Assembly (NCBI GenBank): GCA_963727465.1
Contig: CAVSGL010000006.1
Coordinates: 85,233-149,232, forward strand
DNA: 64,000 bases
Reading direction: 5' to 3'
Origin: VRUE01 sp963727465
GTDB taxonomy: Bacteria > Actinomycetota > Thermoleophilia > Solirubrobacterales > 70-9
Under the pieces are notes generated by a model. The model had not been told where the DNA came from. It was given only the letters and a program-made list of their open reading frames with translations, and did not search any database. A program made the position numbers and the translations under genes. Shown one piece after another: positions 7,221 to 16,186 of this stretch. Position 1 is the first letter of the stretch. Each line of letters starts with the position of its first letter.

Positions 7221-8234
7221 ATGGACCCGAGGGGACGATTTGGCAGCCTCGCCGACCGGGTTCTGGACTGGACCGTGCTGCCGGGGTTCTCTCGCGCCGG
7301 CTACGCGCTGCGCGAGAAGATCGTGCCGCGCGGCCCGCTGGAGCTGGATGGAAAGAGGGTGATGCTGACCGGCGCCGGCTCGGGGATCGGCGAGGCCGCC
7401 TGCGGTCAGCTGGCGCGGGCCGGGGCGCAGGTGCTGATGGTCGTTCGCGATCTCGAGAAAGGAGAGCGCTCGCGCCGGAAGATCCTGGCCGCAGCGCCCG
7501 GGGCCGAGCCCGAGCTCGTCCGCTGCGACGTCTCGGATCTCGCTTCGGTCCGCGACGCGGCGGCCGCCTTCCTCGACTCCGGGCGATCCCTCGACGTCCT
7601 GGTCAACAACGCCGGCGTGCTCCCCCCGGCGCGCCGCCGCACCGCCGAAGGCTTCGAGCTGACGTTCGCGACCAACGTCCTCGGGCCGTTCCTGCTGACC
7701 GCGTTGCTGTTGCCGGCCCTGGAGGCAGCCGCCCCCGCGCGGGTCGTCAACGTCTCCTCGGGCGGCATGTACACGGCGCGGATCGATCTCGATGACCTAC
7801 AGCTGGAGCGCCGCGGGTTCGACGGCGCTCGCTTCTACGCACACACGAAGCGAATCGAGGTGGCGCTCAGCGAGGAGTGGTCACGGCGGCTCGCCGGCAG
7901 GGGCGTCGTCGTCCACTCGGCTCACCCGGGTTGGGTGGCGACGCCGGGCGTGGCCGCCTCGCTGCCGCGCTTCGCCAAGCTGATGAGACCGCTTCTGCGC
8001 GACGCCGACGCCGGCGCCGACACGATCGTCTGGCTCGCCGGCTCGCCGCCGGCCGCCGAGAATGCCGGCGCCTTCTGGCACGACCGGCGCCCGCGCCCCA
8101 AGCACCGCGTCCCCTGGACCCGCGAGAGCGCCGCAGAACGGGCAATCCTGTTTGACCGCTGCGCCGAGCTCTGCGGCATCGAGCCGGCCGCCATCGGCGG
8201 ACCGGGCAACCGGAGTCGCCCTCGCCGCGTATAG
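7221..8234 (+). CDS. SDR-family oxidoreductase (DHRS12-like)
   Basis: The 337-residue protein has the short-chain dehydrogenase core: nucleotide motif TGAGSGIG near residue 50, CDVSDLASV, LVNNAGVL, catalytic Ser in NVSSGGMY, and Y-x-x-x-K as FYAHTK. The 40-residue N-terminal extension (VLPGFSRAGYALREKIVP) and the PGWVATPGV region resemble DHRS12-like reductases, which act on lipophilic carbonyl or alcohol substrates. A TACCTT hexamer ends 6 nt before ATG 7221, suggesting a leaderless start; a GTG two codons upstream is an alternative. The next gene follows after 6 bp. Confidence 0.85.
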   Translation: MDPRGRFGSLADRVLDWTVLPGFSRAGYALREKIVPRGPLELDGKRVMLTGAGSGIGEAACGQLARAGAQVLMVVRDLEKGERSRRKILAAAPGAEPELVRCDVSDLASVRDAAAAFLDSGRSLDVLVNNAGVLPPARRRTAEGFELTFATNVLGPFLLTALLLPALEAAAPARVVNVSSGGMYTARIDLDDLQLERRGFDGARFYAHTKRIEVALSEEWSRRLAGRGVVVHSAHPGWVATPGVAASLPRFAKLMRPLLRDADAGADTIVWLAGSPPAAENAGAFWHDRRPRPKHRVPWTRESAAERAILFDRCAELCGIEPAAIGGPGNRSRPRRV

Positions 8235-8240
8235 AGAGTC

Positions 8241-8672
8241 ATGGCCCACTATCGGGACACGGTCGAAAGCAACCGCCCGCAGGAGGCGACCTTCGCCTAC
8301 ATGGCGGAATTCGCCAACATCCGAGCCTGGGATCCCACCGCGGCCGAGGCGCGTCCGTTGCAGGACGGCGAGCCGCGCCTGGGCTCGCGCTTCTTCGTCC
8401 GCGTCCACTGGCTCGGCCGCGACCTGCCGCTGACCTATGAGATCGTCGAGTTCGAGCCGCCGCAACGGCTCGTGCTGCGGGCCGAGAACGCGACCAGCGT
8501 CTCCGAGGACACGGTGGAGGTCGTGCCGCGCGGCGAGGGATCGACACTCACCTACGACGCCAGGGTGGACCTGAAGGGCCGGGCGCGAATCCTCGATCCG
8601 CTGCTCGGCCTCGCCTTCAGGCGCCTCGGCGCCAACGCCGCCGCCGGCTTGCGGCGCGAGCTGGCCGGTTAG
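8241..8672 (+). CDS. SRPBCC (START-like) family protein
   Basis: The 143-residue protein opens with YRDTVESNRPQEATFAYMAE and continues LPLTYEIVEFEPPQRLVLRA, VEVVPRGEGSTLTYDARVDL, the pattern of a polyketide-cyclase/dehydrase-like SRPBCC helix-grip fold that binds hydrophobic ligands. The final helix (LLGLAFRRLGANAAAGLRREL) closes the pocket in this family. The ligand is unknown. Its position 6 bp after the SDR gene suggests a shared transcript and perhaps a shared lipophilic substrate. Confidence 0.8.
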   Translation: MAHYRDTVESNRPQEATFAYMAEFANIRAWDPTAAEARPLQDGEPRLGSRFFVRVHWLGRDLPLTYEIVEFEPPQRLVLRAENATSVSEDTVEVVPRGEGSTLTYDARVDLKGRARILDPLLGLAFRRLGANAAAGLRRELAG

Positions 8673-8723
8673 GCGTTACGGAAATGCGCCGCGAAAGCGT
8701 CGCACCGCCTATCCTCATGGGGA

Positions 8724-10016
8724 ATGTCGTGGCGAACGCGCTGGCGCATCTACGAGTACGTCCGCAACAGCCTCTGGATCGTGCCGGCGCTGTTCGCGGC
8801 GCTGGCGATCGCAATGGGGATCGTCCTTCCCGACGTCGACGAAAGCGTCAGCTCGACGATCGGCATCTCCTTCGGCGCCGAAGCCGGGCGCGGCGTCCTC
8901 GGCGCGCTCGCCGGCGGCATGATCACCTTCACCGGCTTCGTCTTCTCGATCCTGCTGCTCGCGGTCCAGTTCGGCTCCAGCCAGTTCTCGCCGCGGATGC
9001 TGCGCCGGTTCCTACGCGACCCGACGACCAAGGTCGCCCTCGGCATCTTCATGGCGACCTTCATCTACGCGCTGCTGGTGCTGCGCACGGTCGGCACCGC
9101 CGCCGACCAGTCGTTCGTCCCCAGCAACTCGATCTCGGTCGCCCTGCTGCTGCTCCTGCTCAGCATGATCATGTTCCTGCGCCTGATCAGCCGCACGACC
9201 CAGGGGCTGCGGGTGGCGGCCGTCCTGCAAGAGCTCGGCCGCGACGCCCGCGAGGCGATCGACCGCGTCTACCCCGAGCCGGCCGGCGAGGACGAGGGCG
9301 CCCCGCCGCCTCTGCCCCGCTCGCAGCCCCGGGCCGTCCTGCACCGGGGCGAGCCCGGAGTCCTACAGAGCGTCGACACGCGCGGCCTGGTCGCGCGCGC
9401 GGCCGAGGCCGAATGCGTGATCGAGCTCGTGCCGCGGGTCGGCGACCTGCTGGCCCGCGACGCGCCGATGTTCCGCATCCACGGCGGCGGCGCGGTCGAT
9501 GACGAGTGGCTGCAGGGCACTGTCGCCGTCGGCGACGAGCGCACGCTGCGCCAGGACCCCGCCTTCGCCTTCCGGCTGATGGCCGACATCTCGGCCAAGG
9601 CGCTCTCGCCGGGCGTCAACGACCCGACCACGGCGACCCAGGCGCTGGACCAGATCGAGCTGCTACTGCGCCAGATCGGCGCCAGGCGGCTCGAGCCAGG
9701 AGTCGGTCGCGACGAGGCCGGCGCCGTCCGCTTCGTCTATCCGGTCCCCTCCTGGGAGGACTTCCTCACCCTCGCCCTGGACGAGACGCGGCAGTTCGGC
9801 GAGGGCTCGGTTCAGGTGACCCGGCGGCTGCGGGCGCTGCTCGAAGACCTGCGCGACGCGGTCCCCGCGCAGCGACGCCCGGCGGTCGAGGCCGAGCTGC
9901 GACTGCTCGACGCCTCCGCTGACCGGGCATTCACCAACCACGGCGACCGGCTTTCCGCGGCGGCCCGCGACCGCCAGGGCCTCGGCTCGGCGGGCGGCGC
10001 CAGGAAAGCCCACTAG
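8724..10016 (+). CDS. DUF2254 family membrane protein
   Basis: The 430-residue protein has four predicted membrane helices (about residues 15-35, 60-82, 104-122, 133-152) followed by a long soluble domain, the hallmark layout of DUF2254. The signature SAKALSPGVNDPTTATQALD lies near residue 295. The function of the family is unknown. TATCCT lies 8 nt before the ATG, so the mRNA may be leaderless. A 51-bp exact copy of the signature region (9599-9649) recurs at 20294-20344. Confidence 0.88.
   Translation: MSWRTRWRIYEYVRNSLWIVPALFAALAIAMGIVLPDVDESVSSTIGISFGAEAGRGVLGALAGGMITFTGFVFSILLLAVQFGSSQFSPRMLRRFLRDPTTKVALGIFMATFIYALLVLRTVGTAADQSFVPSNSISVALLLLLLSMIMFLRLISRTTQGLRVAAVLQELGRDAREAIDRVYPEPAGEDEGAPPPLPRSQPRAVLHRGEPGVLQSVDTRGLVARAAEAECVIELVPRVGDLLARDAPMFRIHGGGAVDDEWLQGTVAVGDERTLRQDPAFAFRLMADISAKALSPGVNDPTTATQALDQIELLLRQIGARRLEPGVGRDEAGAVRFVYPVPSWEDFLTLALDETRQFGEGSVQVTRRLRALLEDLRDAVPAQRRPAVEAELRLLDASADRAFTNHGDRLSAAARDRQGLGSAGGARKAH
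9599..9649 (+). repeat. 51-bp exact repeat, copy 1 (inside DUF2254 gene)
   Basis: The segment encoding ALSPGVNDPTTATQAL is identical base for base to 20294-20344. This is the most conserved stretch of the DUF2254 gene. The second copy lies outside any intact gene. Confidence 0.9.
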
Positions 10017-10048
10017 CGCAGGAACCCGCGCAAGGGCGATCACCGAAC

Positions 10049-10933
10049 ATGCCGGAGCCCAGCCCCAACCCGACGATCGACCTGATCGACCTGCCCGGCG
10101 GCGTCTTCACGATGGGCACCGACGGCGGCTACGGCTACCCGGCCGACGGCGAGGGACCCGCGCACGAGGTCGAGCTCTCGCCGTTCTCGATCGGGCGGGA
10201 CGCGGTGACCAACGAGCAGTTCGCCCGCTTCGTCGCCGCGACCGGCCACCGGACGGAGGCCGAGGAGTTCGGCTGGTCGTTCGTCTTCGGTGGCCTCCTG
10301 CCCGGCGACTTCCCGCCGACCCGGTCCGTCGCCGCGGCACCCTGGTGGCGCCAGGTCGAGGGCGCCGACTGGGCCCACCCGGAGGGCCCGCAGAGCGGCT
10401 GGGAGGATCGCCCCGACCATCCCGTCGTCCACGTCTCCTGGAACGACGCGCAAGCCTTCTGCGCTTGGAGCGGCGCCCGCCTGCCGAGCGAGGCGGAGTG
10501 GGAGTACGGCGCCCGCGGCGGGCTGACCGGGCAGCGCTTCCCCTGGGGCGAAGAGCTGGAACCCGGCGGCGAGCACCGGATGAACGTCTTCCAGGGAACC
10601 TTCCCGGGCGGCAACACCTGCGCCGACGGCTACGCCGGGACCGCTCCGGTCGGCAGCTTCCCGCCCAACGGCTACGGCCTGCACGAGGTGACCGGGAACG
10701 TCTGGGAATGGACCGCCGACTGGTTCGACCCCGGCTACTACGCCCGCAGCCCGCGCCGCGACCCGCCCGGCCCCGAGCGCGGCGAGCTGCGGGTGCAGCG
10801 CGGCGGCTCCTACCTCTGCCACGCCTCCTACTGCAACCGCTACCGAGTCGACTCGCGCAGCGCCAACGAGCCCGGCTCCTCAACCGGCAACCTCGGCTTC
10901 CGCGTCGCGCGGGACCTCGGCGACGCGACCTGA
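10049..10933 (+). CDS. Formylglycine-generating enzyme family protein (SUMF1/FGE)
   Basis: The 294-residue protein begins with the FGE-sulfatase fold motif LIDLPGGVFTMGTDG and includes HPVVHVSWNDAQAFCAW, LPSEAEWEYGARGG, GNVWEWTADWF and RGGSYLCHASYCNRYRVDSR. The C-x4-C pair in LCHASYC matches the copper-binding catalytic cysteines of true FGE, unlike many paralogues. FGE oxidises the Cys of the C-x-P-x-R motif in sulfatases to formylglycine. The gene is convergent with a type I sulfatase whose stop lies 10 bp away, so that protein is the likely client. Confidence 0.92.
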   Translation: MPEPSPNPTIDLIDLPGGVFTMGTDGGYGYPADGEGPAHEVELSPFSIGRDAVTNEQFARFVAATGHRTEAEEFGWSFVFGGLLPGDFPPTRSVAAAPWWRQVEGADWAHPEGPQSGWEDRPDHPVVHVSWNDAQAFCAWSGARLPSEAEWEYGARGGLTGQRFPWGEELEPGGEHRMNVFQGTFPGGNTCADGYAGTAPVGSFPPNGYGLHEVTGNVWEWTADWFDPGYYARSPRRDPPGPERGELRVQRGGSYLCHASYCNRYRVDSRSANEPGSSTGNLGFRVARDLGDAT

Positions 10934-10943
10934 CGGGCGGCGC

Positions 10944-13325
10944 TCAGTCGAGCATGAACCAGCCGCGCACCTCCGCCTCGTGGTCGACGAAGCGCTTGCC
11001 GGAGACGTCGACCACGGCCTTCTCGATCGTGCCCCCGCGGAAGCGGAAGGGCGCGGTGTAGTCCGGGGTGACGGGAGAGGCGCTGTCGCGCCCGACGCAG
11101 ATGCCGTCGCCGACCAGGCAGAAGGCGCCCGGCTGGGTGACGATCTCCTCGCCGCCGACGCGCTCGCCGTCAGCGTAGAGGTCGAGCGCCCCGACGAACC
11201 CCGGCATGGCCGGATCCTCGCTTTTTCCCTTGACCGCGAAGTCGGCGGTGAAGACGTGGGAACCAGGCTCGATCTCCCCGTCGGCGACGATCTCCTGCAG
11301 GTTCGTGCCGACCCAGTTGAACGTGTAGCGGAGCCGGCCGTCCTTGACGTAGAGGGTGTGGCCGCCGGCGACGCCGCCATGGGCGAAGAGCACGCCCTCG
11401 GCGTCGGCCGAGTCGATCTTCACGCCGACGGCGATCGTGTAGGAGCGGCCGTTGATCCGGGCGCCCCCCGCCTCCGGCACGTCGGCGGTGTCCGGGTAGT
11501 ACTCGTAGCGCTCGCGCGGCGGGGCCGCCTGCGGGCGCTCGGCGAGCACCTGTTCGAGCGCCGTGCGGTCGTCGAGCGGCAGGCCGTTGTAGATCCCGGC
11601 GTAGTAGTGCCAGAGGTGCTTCAGCCGCTCGAGGCGCTCGGGCTCCTCGGCAGCGAGGTTCTTCGCCTGGGCCCGGTCGCGGTCGAGGTGGTAGAGCTCC
11701 CACTCGTCCTGCTCGTAGTTGCCCCAGCCGCTGAGCGGCGGGTGGACGGTGCAGGCGAGCCAGCCGCTGTCATAGATCGACCGCTGTCCCAGCATCGCGT
11801 AGAACTGCGTCCGCTTGCCGGGCGCCTCGGCGTCGGCGAGCGAGGCGGCGAAGCTCTCCCCCTCGATCGGGCTCTGCCGGTACCCGTTGATCTCGGCGGG
11901 CGGCTCGATCCCGAGCAGCTCGTAGATCGTCGGCACGACGTCGACGGCGTGGACGTACTGCTGGCGCGGATCGCTCTGCGGCTCGATCTTCGCCGGCCAT
12001 GAGACCAGGCACATGTCGGCGACCCCGCCCTCGTAGCCGGCCCAGCGCTTCCAGTACGGGAACGGGGTGTCGAAGGCCCAGGCCCAGCCGGTGTTGTAGT
12101 GGTTGTAGGAGGCGGGGCTGCCGAGCTCGTCGATGTGCGGCAGGGTCTGCTCGGTCGAGTCCGGGACCCCGTTGAAGAACCGCCACTCGTTGAAGGATCC
12201 GTTCGGACCGCCCTCTCCGCTGGCGCCGTTGTCGGAGACGACGACGACCAGCGTGTTGTCGAGCTGGCCGGACTCCTCGAGGTGGTCGAGCACCCGGCCG
12301 AGCTGGTCGTCGGTGTAGGAGACGTAGCCGGCGAAGACCTCGGCCATGCGACAGAAGAGCCGCTGCTCGTCGGCGCTCAACGAGTCCCAGGGCCGGACGG
12401 TGTCGAGGCCGGGCCAGGGCTTGCCGTCGGGGCCGGTCCGCCCGGGCTCGCCGTGCGGGTTGATCGGCGAGAGCTCGGTCCCCTCCGGGAGCAGGCCCAT
12501 CTCCTTCTGCCGCGCGAGAATTTCCTCGCGGATCGCCTCGTAGCCCTGGTCGAATTTCCCCTTGTATTTGTCGGCCCACTCGGCGAAGACATGGTGGGGC
12601 GCGTGGCCGGCCTGCGAGGCCAGATACATGAAGAACGGCTTCTCGGGGTCGATCGCCTTCGCGTCGCGAATGAACTCGATCGCCCGGTCGGAGAGGTCCT
12701 TGGAAAGGTGGTAGCCCTGCTCCGGCGTCGCAGGCGGATCGATCTGGTGGTTGTCGTAGACGAGGTCCGGGTACCAGCTGTTCGACTCGCCGCCGAGGAA
12801 GCCGTAGAAGCGCTCGAAGCCGCGCCCGAGCGGCCAGCGGCCCTTGTAGGAGGCCATCGTCGCCTCCTCGCCCGGCGTCAGGTGCCACTTCCCCACGCAG
12901 TAGGTGTTGTAGCCGCGTTCCCCCAGCACCTCGGAGATGAACCCGTTCTCGAACGGGATCCGGGTGGAGATCCCGGGGAAGCCGGAGCTGAACTCGGCGA
13001 TCGTCGCCATCCCGTTCGAGGTGGCGTTGCGCCCGGTCAGCAGCGAGGAGCGCGTCGGCGAGCAGAGCGCCGTGGTGTGGAAGTTGGCGTAGCGGACCCC
13101 CCGCTCCGCGATCCGTCGCATGTTCGGCGTCTCGACCGGTCCGCCGAATACGTCCATCGTGCCGTAGCCGATGTCGTCCCAGGCGAGCAGCAGCACGTTC
13201 GGCGCCCCGTCGGGCGCCCGCGGCGGCAGGTATGGCGACCAGTCGGGCTCGGAGTCGCGGATGTCGACGTCGATCCTGGGGCCGGCGCTCGGCCGGTTGC
13301 CGGTGTCCTGCTCAGGGGTGGGCAC
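10944..13325 (-). CDS. Type I sulfatase (arylsulfatase)
   Basis: The 793-residue protein has the alkaline-phosphatase-fold sulfatase core. APNVLLLAWDDIGYG supplies metal-binding Asp residues, TTALCSPTRSSLLTGRN contains the C-x-P-x-R formylglycine motif, and YNTYCVGKWHL and VVVSDNGASGEGG add conserved active-site residues. The C-terminal part (from about 560) forms a jelly-roll-like region. No signal peptide is evident. It hydrolyses sulfate esters of an unknown substrate and needs FGE, encoded convergently. A CGAAATCACCCG motif shared with the LuxR/gadB promoter lies about 75 bp upstream. Confidence 0.92.
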   Translation of the reverse strand: MPTPEQDTGNRPSAGPRIDVDIRDSEPDWSPYLPPRAPDGAPNVLLLAWDDIGYGTMDVFGGPVETPNMRRIAERGVRYANFHTTALCSPTRSSLLTGRNATSNGMATIAEFSSGFPGISTRIPFENGFISEVLGERGYNTYCVGKWHLTPGEEATMASYKGRWPLGRGFERFYGFLGGESNSWYPDLVYDNHQIDPPATPEQGYHLSKDLSDRAIEFIRDAKAIDPEKPFFMYLASQAGHAPHHVFAEWADKYKGKFDQGYEAIREEILARQKEMGLLPEGTELSPINPHGEPGRTGPDGKPWPGLDTVRPWDSLSADEQRLFCRMAEVFAGYVSYTDDQLGRVLDHLEESGQLDNTLVVVVSDNGASGEGGPNGSFNEWRFFNGVPDSTEQTLPHIDELGSPASYNHYNTGWAWAFDTPFPYWKRWAGYEGGVADMCLVSWPAKIEPQSDPRQQYVHAVDVVPTIYELLGIEPPAEINGYRQSPIEGESFAASLADAEAPGKRTQFYAMLGQRSIYDSGWLACTVHPPLSGWGNYEQDEWELYHLDRDRAQAKNLAAEEPERLERLKHLWHYYAGIYNGLPLDDRTALEQVLAERPQAAPPRERYEYYPDTADVPEAGGARINGRSYTIAVGVKIDSADAEGVLFAHGGVAGGHTLYVKDGRLRYTFNWVGTNLQEIVADGEIEPGSHVFTADFAVKGKSEDPAMPGFVGALDLYADGERVGGEEIVTQPGAFCLVGDGICVGRDSASPVTPDYTAPFRFRGGTIEKAVVDVSGKRFVDHEAEVRGWFMLD

Positions 13326-13387
13326 GAAGCGCGGTCCTTTCGTCTCGGGAGTCGAGTGGCGATCTTGGATCGAGAACCGCCGGACGA

Positions 13388-13411
13388 CCTCATCCCGATC
13401 GGGTGATTTCG
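13388..13411 (-). promoter_or_regulatory. Shared regulatory motif, sulfatase copy
   Basis: On the minus strand the site reads CGAAATCACCCG followed by ATCGGGATGAGG. The 12-bp core is identical to sites at 16129 and 18249. Forty-four bases downstream of its first base is CAAGAT, a weak -10-like hexamer, at the same spacing as in the other two copies. Confidence 0.6.
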
Positions 13412-13445
13412 CCTCGGCCGGCCGGCCGTTCGGTTCCGGCGGCGC

Positions 13446-13841
13446 TCATGGATCGGCGATCTCGCAGCTCACGACCTCGCCGCCGAAGTGACTGAGGGCG
13501 TCGAGCGCCCGCCCCCGCAGCGCCGGAGAGAGAGCGAGCAGCAGCGCCGAGGTCCCAGGGCGCAGCCGGGCCTCGAGGCTGGCGCGAAATCCGTCCTCGA
13601 TGCTCGTGGTCTCCTCGCCGCCCGCCAGCATCCCGAGCAGATCGCTCCAGTAACCGCTCCACTGCGACCCGGGGCCGGGCCGGCGGCTGGTCGTCAGCCG
13701 GCAGCGGCCATCGTGCCCGCAGATCACCACCGAGCTCGCGTCGGGATCGACGCTGAGCTCGTCCGCGCAGCGGACGACTTCCTCGGCGGCCCTGACGGCC
13801 AGATCTTCGTCGGCGTAGGTGATCGCTATGAGCTCCAGCAT
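13446..13841 (-). CDS. DUF1269-like protein
   Basis: The 131-residue protein matches the DUF1269 pattern at both ends: LIAITYADEDLAVRAAEEV with SSVVICGHDGRCRL, and later FRASLEARLRPGTSALLLALSP with DALSHFGGEVVSCEI. The glycine-rich hydrophobic centre that usually forms two membrane helices is replaced by a short WSGYWSDLLGMLAGG segment, so this version may be soluble. The role of the family is unknown. It lies between the LuxR regulator and the sulfatase, all leftward, 92 bp after the regulator gene. Confidence 0.65.
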   Translation of the reverse strand: MLELIAITYADEDLAVRAAEEVVRCADELSVDPDASSVVICGHDGRCRLTTSRRPGPGSQWSGYWSDLLGMLAGGEETTSIEDGFRASLEARLRPGTSALLLALSPALRGRALDALSHFGGEVVSCEIADP

Positions 13842-13933
13842 CTATGCGCTTCCTCAGATGAGGCGACTGCGACGACGATACGAGCGCTCCCCGCCGGCCG
13901 CATCGTCCGAAAGGGGTGAATCGGCCCCGGGGG

Positions 13934-16114
13934 TCAGGAAACGCGGGCGGGCGGGACCGGATCGTCCTCCAACAGCCCCACCCCTCGCGCCCGCACGATC
14001 GCCTCCTGGCGTGAGGAGGCGCCGAGCTTGCGGTAGATGCTGCGGACGTGGGTCTTCACCGTGTTCGGCGAGAGGTGCACCGCGGTGGCGATCTGCGGGA
14101 AGGAGAGGTGGCTGGGCAGGAACTGGACGATCCGCAGCTCGGCCGCCGTCAGCTGCTCTCCCGGCGGTTCGGCGCCGCCGCGCAGAGTGGACTCGAGCTC
14201 GTCGCGCCAGCGCCATAGGGCCGGTCCGTCGGGGGCCTCGGCGAGCTTGCCGGAGGCTTCGTCGAGCAGGCCCCGGGCGGCGTCCCGGTCCCCGAGTCGC
14301 ACCGAGGCCCGAGCCAGCGTCAGCATCGTCTCGATCTCGAACCAGGCGACGAAGTCGTCGAGCTCGCCGAGCCGGCGACGGCCGGCGAGCAGGTCGGCGC
14401 CGGCGGCATCGGTCGCCCCACGGCGCGCCCGCACATGGGCGGAGGTGGCGAAGGCGAGGGCGATCATCGGGTACTCGCCCAGCCCGTAGCGGTCGACCTG
14501 CCCGCGCGCCCGCAGCGCCTCCCGCTCGGCGGCCTGCCAGTCCCCGCGCTCGGCGTGGAGCAGGGCGAGCTGCGCCAGGCACAGGCACTGGACGTTGGGT
14601 GCGCCCACCGAGCCCCGCCTGGCCCCCTCGAGCAGTCGCTCGCGCGCCGACTCGAGGTCGCCCTGGAGATGCATGCCGACGCCGTCGATCAGGCAGCAGA
14701 GGGTCCGCCACGGGTCGTCCTCGCCGAACAACGGCTCGACCGCATCGATCGACGCCCTCATCGCGGCGATCCCGCCCCGGGCCAGGGTCGCCTCGACGAT
14801 CCGCACGCCGGCCTGCGGCGAGGTCCGCGACGCGGGCTCGGGCTCGGGCTCGGCAGCCAGGCGGTGCTTGGCCACCGCGACCCAGTGCTCCGCCTCAGGA
14901 CCCCGCCCGAGCGTCAGCTGGGTCACCGCTTCGCTCAGGCTGAGACCGGGGCTGGCGCGAACGGCCGGCTCGCCGAGCCGCTGTAGCCAGGCGGCCACCG
15001 TCGCCAGCCTGCCACGGCTGAGATAGGTCGGAACCGCGGTCCAGAGCAGCTCTCCAGCCCGGTCGGGAGCGGCCGCCTCGACCGCGTGCTGAATCGCCTG
15101 GTCCCAGTCGCCCTGGGCCCGCCACCACTCCGACGCCCGCAGGTGCATTTCCCGCTCGACCTGCGGTTCGGACCGATGCAGGTCGGAGCGGAGCATCTCG
15201 CGCAGCAGCGGGTGAAAGCGGAACCATGTGTTCGTCCGGTCGAGCGGGATCAGCAGCATGTTGGAGCGAGCGAGGTCGAGCAGCGTCGAGGCCGAGCCCT
15301 CACGCTCCAGCATCGCGTCGCAGAGCTCGCCGCTCATCCGCTCGAGCGCCGAGACGCGCCGCAGGAACCGCAGTCGCCGGCCCGACGCCGGCTGTAGAAA
15401 CTCCTCCTGTAGGTAGTCGGCGACGATCCGGTCGTCGCCGGCGAACCTGGCCAGCGCCCGGTCGAGGTCCGAGGACTCGCTCAGCGCCAGGCCGGCGAGG
15501 TAAACGGCCGCGGGCCAGCCCTCGACCCGGCGCACGATCATGTCGAGCTGGCGCGGCGAGAGCTCCAGCCCGGTCGTGGCCAGCAGCGCGGCGCACTCGC
15601 CTTTCGTCATCGTCAGGTCCTCGCGGCGCAACTCGGTCAGGCGACCGCTCGCCCGCAGCCTGCCGAGCCTCAAGGGCGGTTCCACCCGGCTCGCGATCGC
15701 GAGCTGCGAGCCGGCGGGCATGCCCCGCACGAGCGCCGCGACCACCGCCTGGGAGCGCGGCGATTCCAGCCGCTCCAGCTCGTCGAGGACCAGCAGGAAC
15801 GGCTCTCGCGACTCCAGCTCGGCGAGCAGCCGGGGCACGACGACGTTCTCGATCTCGGGCTGCGGCGCCCGCAGCGAGTCGAAGACCTCCGCCGAGACCG
15901 GCTCAGACTCGTGCAGGGCTTCGGCGATCGAACGGACCAGCACGGCGGGGTCGTTCTCGCGGTCCGAGAGCAGCACGGTGTGCGCGCCGCGCCGCTCGGA
16001 TGCGGCGAGCTGCTCGAGCAGGACCGTCTTGCCGTAGCCCGACGGGGCGCGGAGGATCAGCGTCTTCGCCGGGTCCTCCTGGAGGCGATCGAGCAGCCGG
16101 CGCCTGGTGACCAT
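13934..16114 (-). CDS. MalT-like LuxR-family ATP-dependent transcriptional regulator
   Basis: The 726-residue protein has a STAND-type NTPase domain with Walker A APSGYGKT near residue 28 and Walker B-like FLLVLDELERLE, a long TPR-like helical middle (about 330-640), and a C-terminal LuxR HTH (LTAAELRIVQFLPSHLSFPQ, IATAVHLSPNTVKTHVRSIY). Such regulators switch on when a ligand promotes ATP-dependent oligomerisation. It is divergent from glutamate decarboxylase, with 72 bp between them holding a palindrome and the CGAAATCACCCG motif; the same motif precedes the sulfatase and a small membrane protein. Autoregulation is likely. The ligand is not predictable. Confidence 0.9.
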   Translation of the reverse strand: MVTRRRLLDRLQEDPAKTLILRAPSGYGKTVLLEQLAASERRGAHTVLLSDRENDPAVLVRSIAEALHESEPVSAEVFDSLRAPQPEIENVVVPRLLAELESREPFLLVLDELERLESPRSQAVVAALVRGMPAGSQLAIASRVEPPLRLGRLRASGRLTELRREDLTMTKGECAALLATTGLELSPRQLDMIVRRVEGWPAAVYLAGLALSESSDLDRALARFAGDDRIVADYLQEEFLQPASGRRLRFLRRVSALERMSGELCDAMLEREGSASTLLDLARSNMLLIPLDRTNTWFRFHPLLREMLRSDLHRSEPQVEREMHLRASEWWRAQGDWDQAIQHAVEAAAPDRAGELLWTAVPTYLSRGRLATVAAWLQRLGEPAVRASPGLSLSEAVTQLTLGRGPEAEHWVAVAKHRLAAEPEPEPASRTSPQAGVRIVEATLARGGIAAMRASIDAVEPLFGEDDPWRTLCCLIDGVGMHLQGDLESARERLLEGARRGSVGAPNVQCLCLAQLALLHAERGDWQAAEREALRARGQVDRYGLGEYPMIALAFATSAHVRARRGATDAAGADLLAGRRRLGELDDFVAWFEIETMLTLARASVRLGDRDAARGLLDEASGKLAEAPDGPALWRWRDELESTLRGGAEPPGEQLTAAELRIVQFLPSHLSFPQIATAVHLSPNTVKTHVRSIYRKLGASSRQEAIVRARGVGLLEDDPVPPARVS

Positions 16115-16128
16115 TTCGCCATGTTGAC

Positions 16129-16156
16129 CGAAATCACCCGCATCGGGCGATGCGGG
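16129..16156 (+). promoter_or_regulatory. Shared regulatory motif, LuxR/gadB copy, with perfect palindrome
   Basis: CGAAATCACCCG (16129-16140) overlaps the inverted repeat CCCGCATCG-GG-CGATGCGGG (16137-16156, 9-bp perfect arms). It sits between divergent genes, 30 bp from the gadB start. TAGCCT at 16173-16178 begins exactly 44 nt from the motif and ends 8 nt before the gadB ATG, fitting an activator site just upstream of a leaderless promoter. Confidence 0.65.
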
Positions 16157-16186
16157 AGGCCGAATCGCCGCCTAGCCTCGCCGCCG

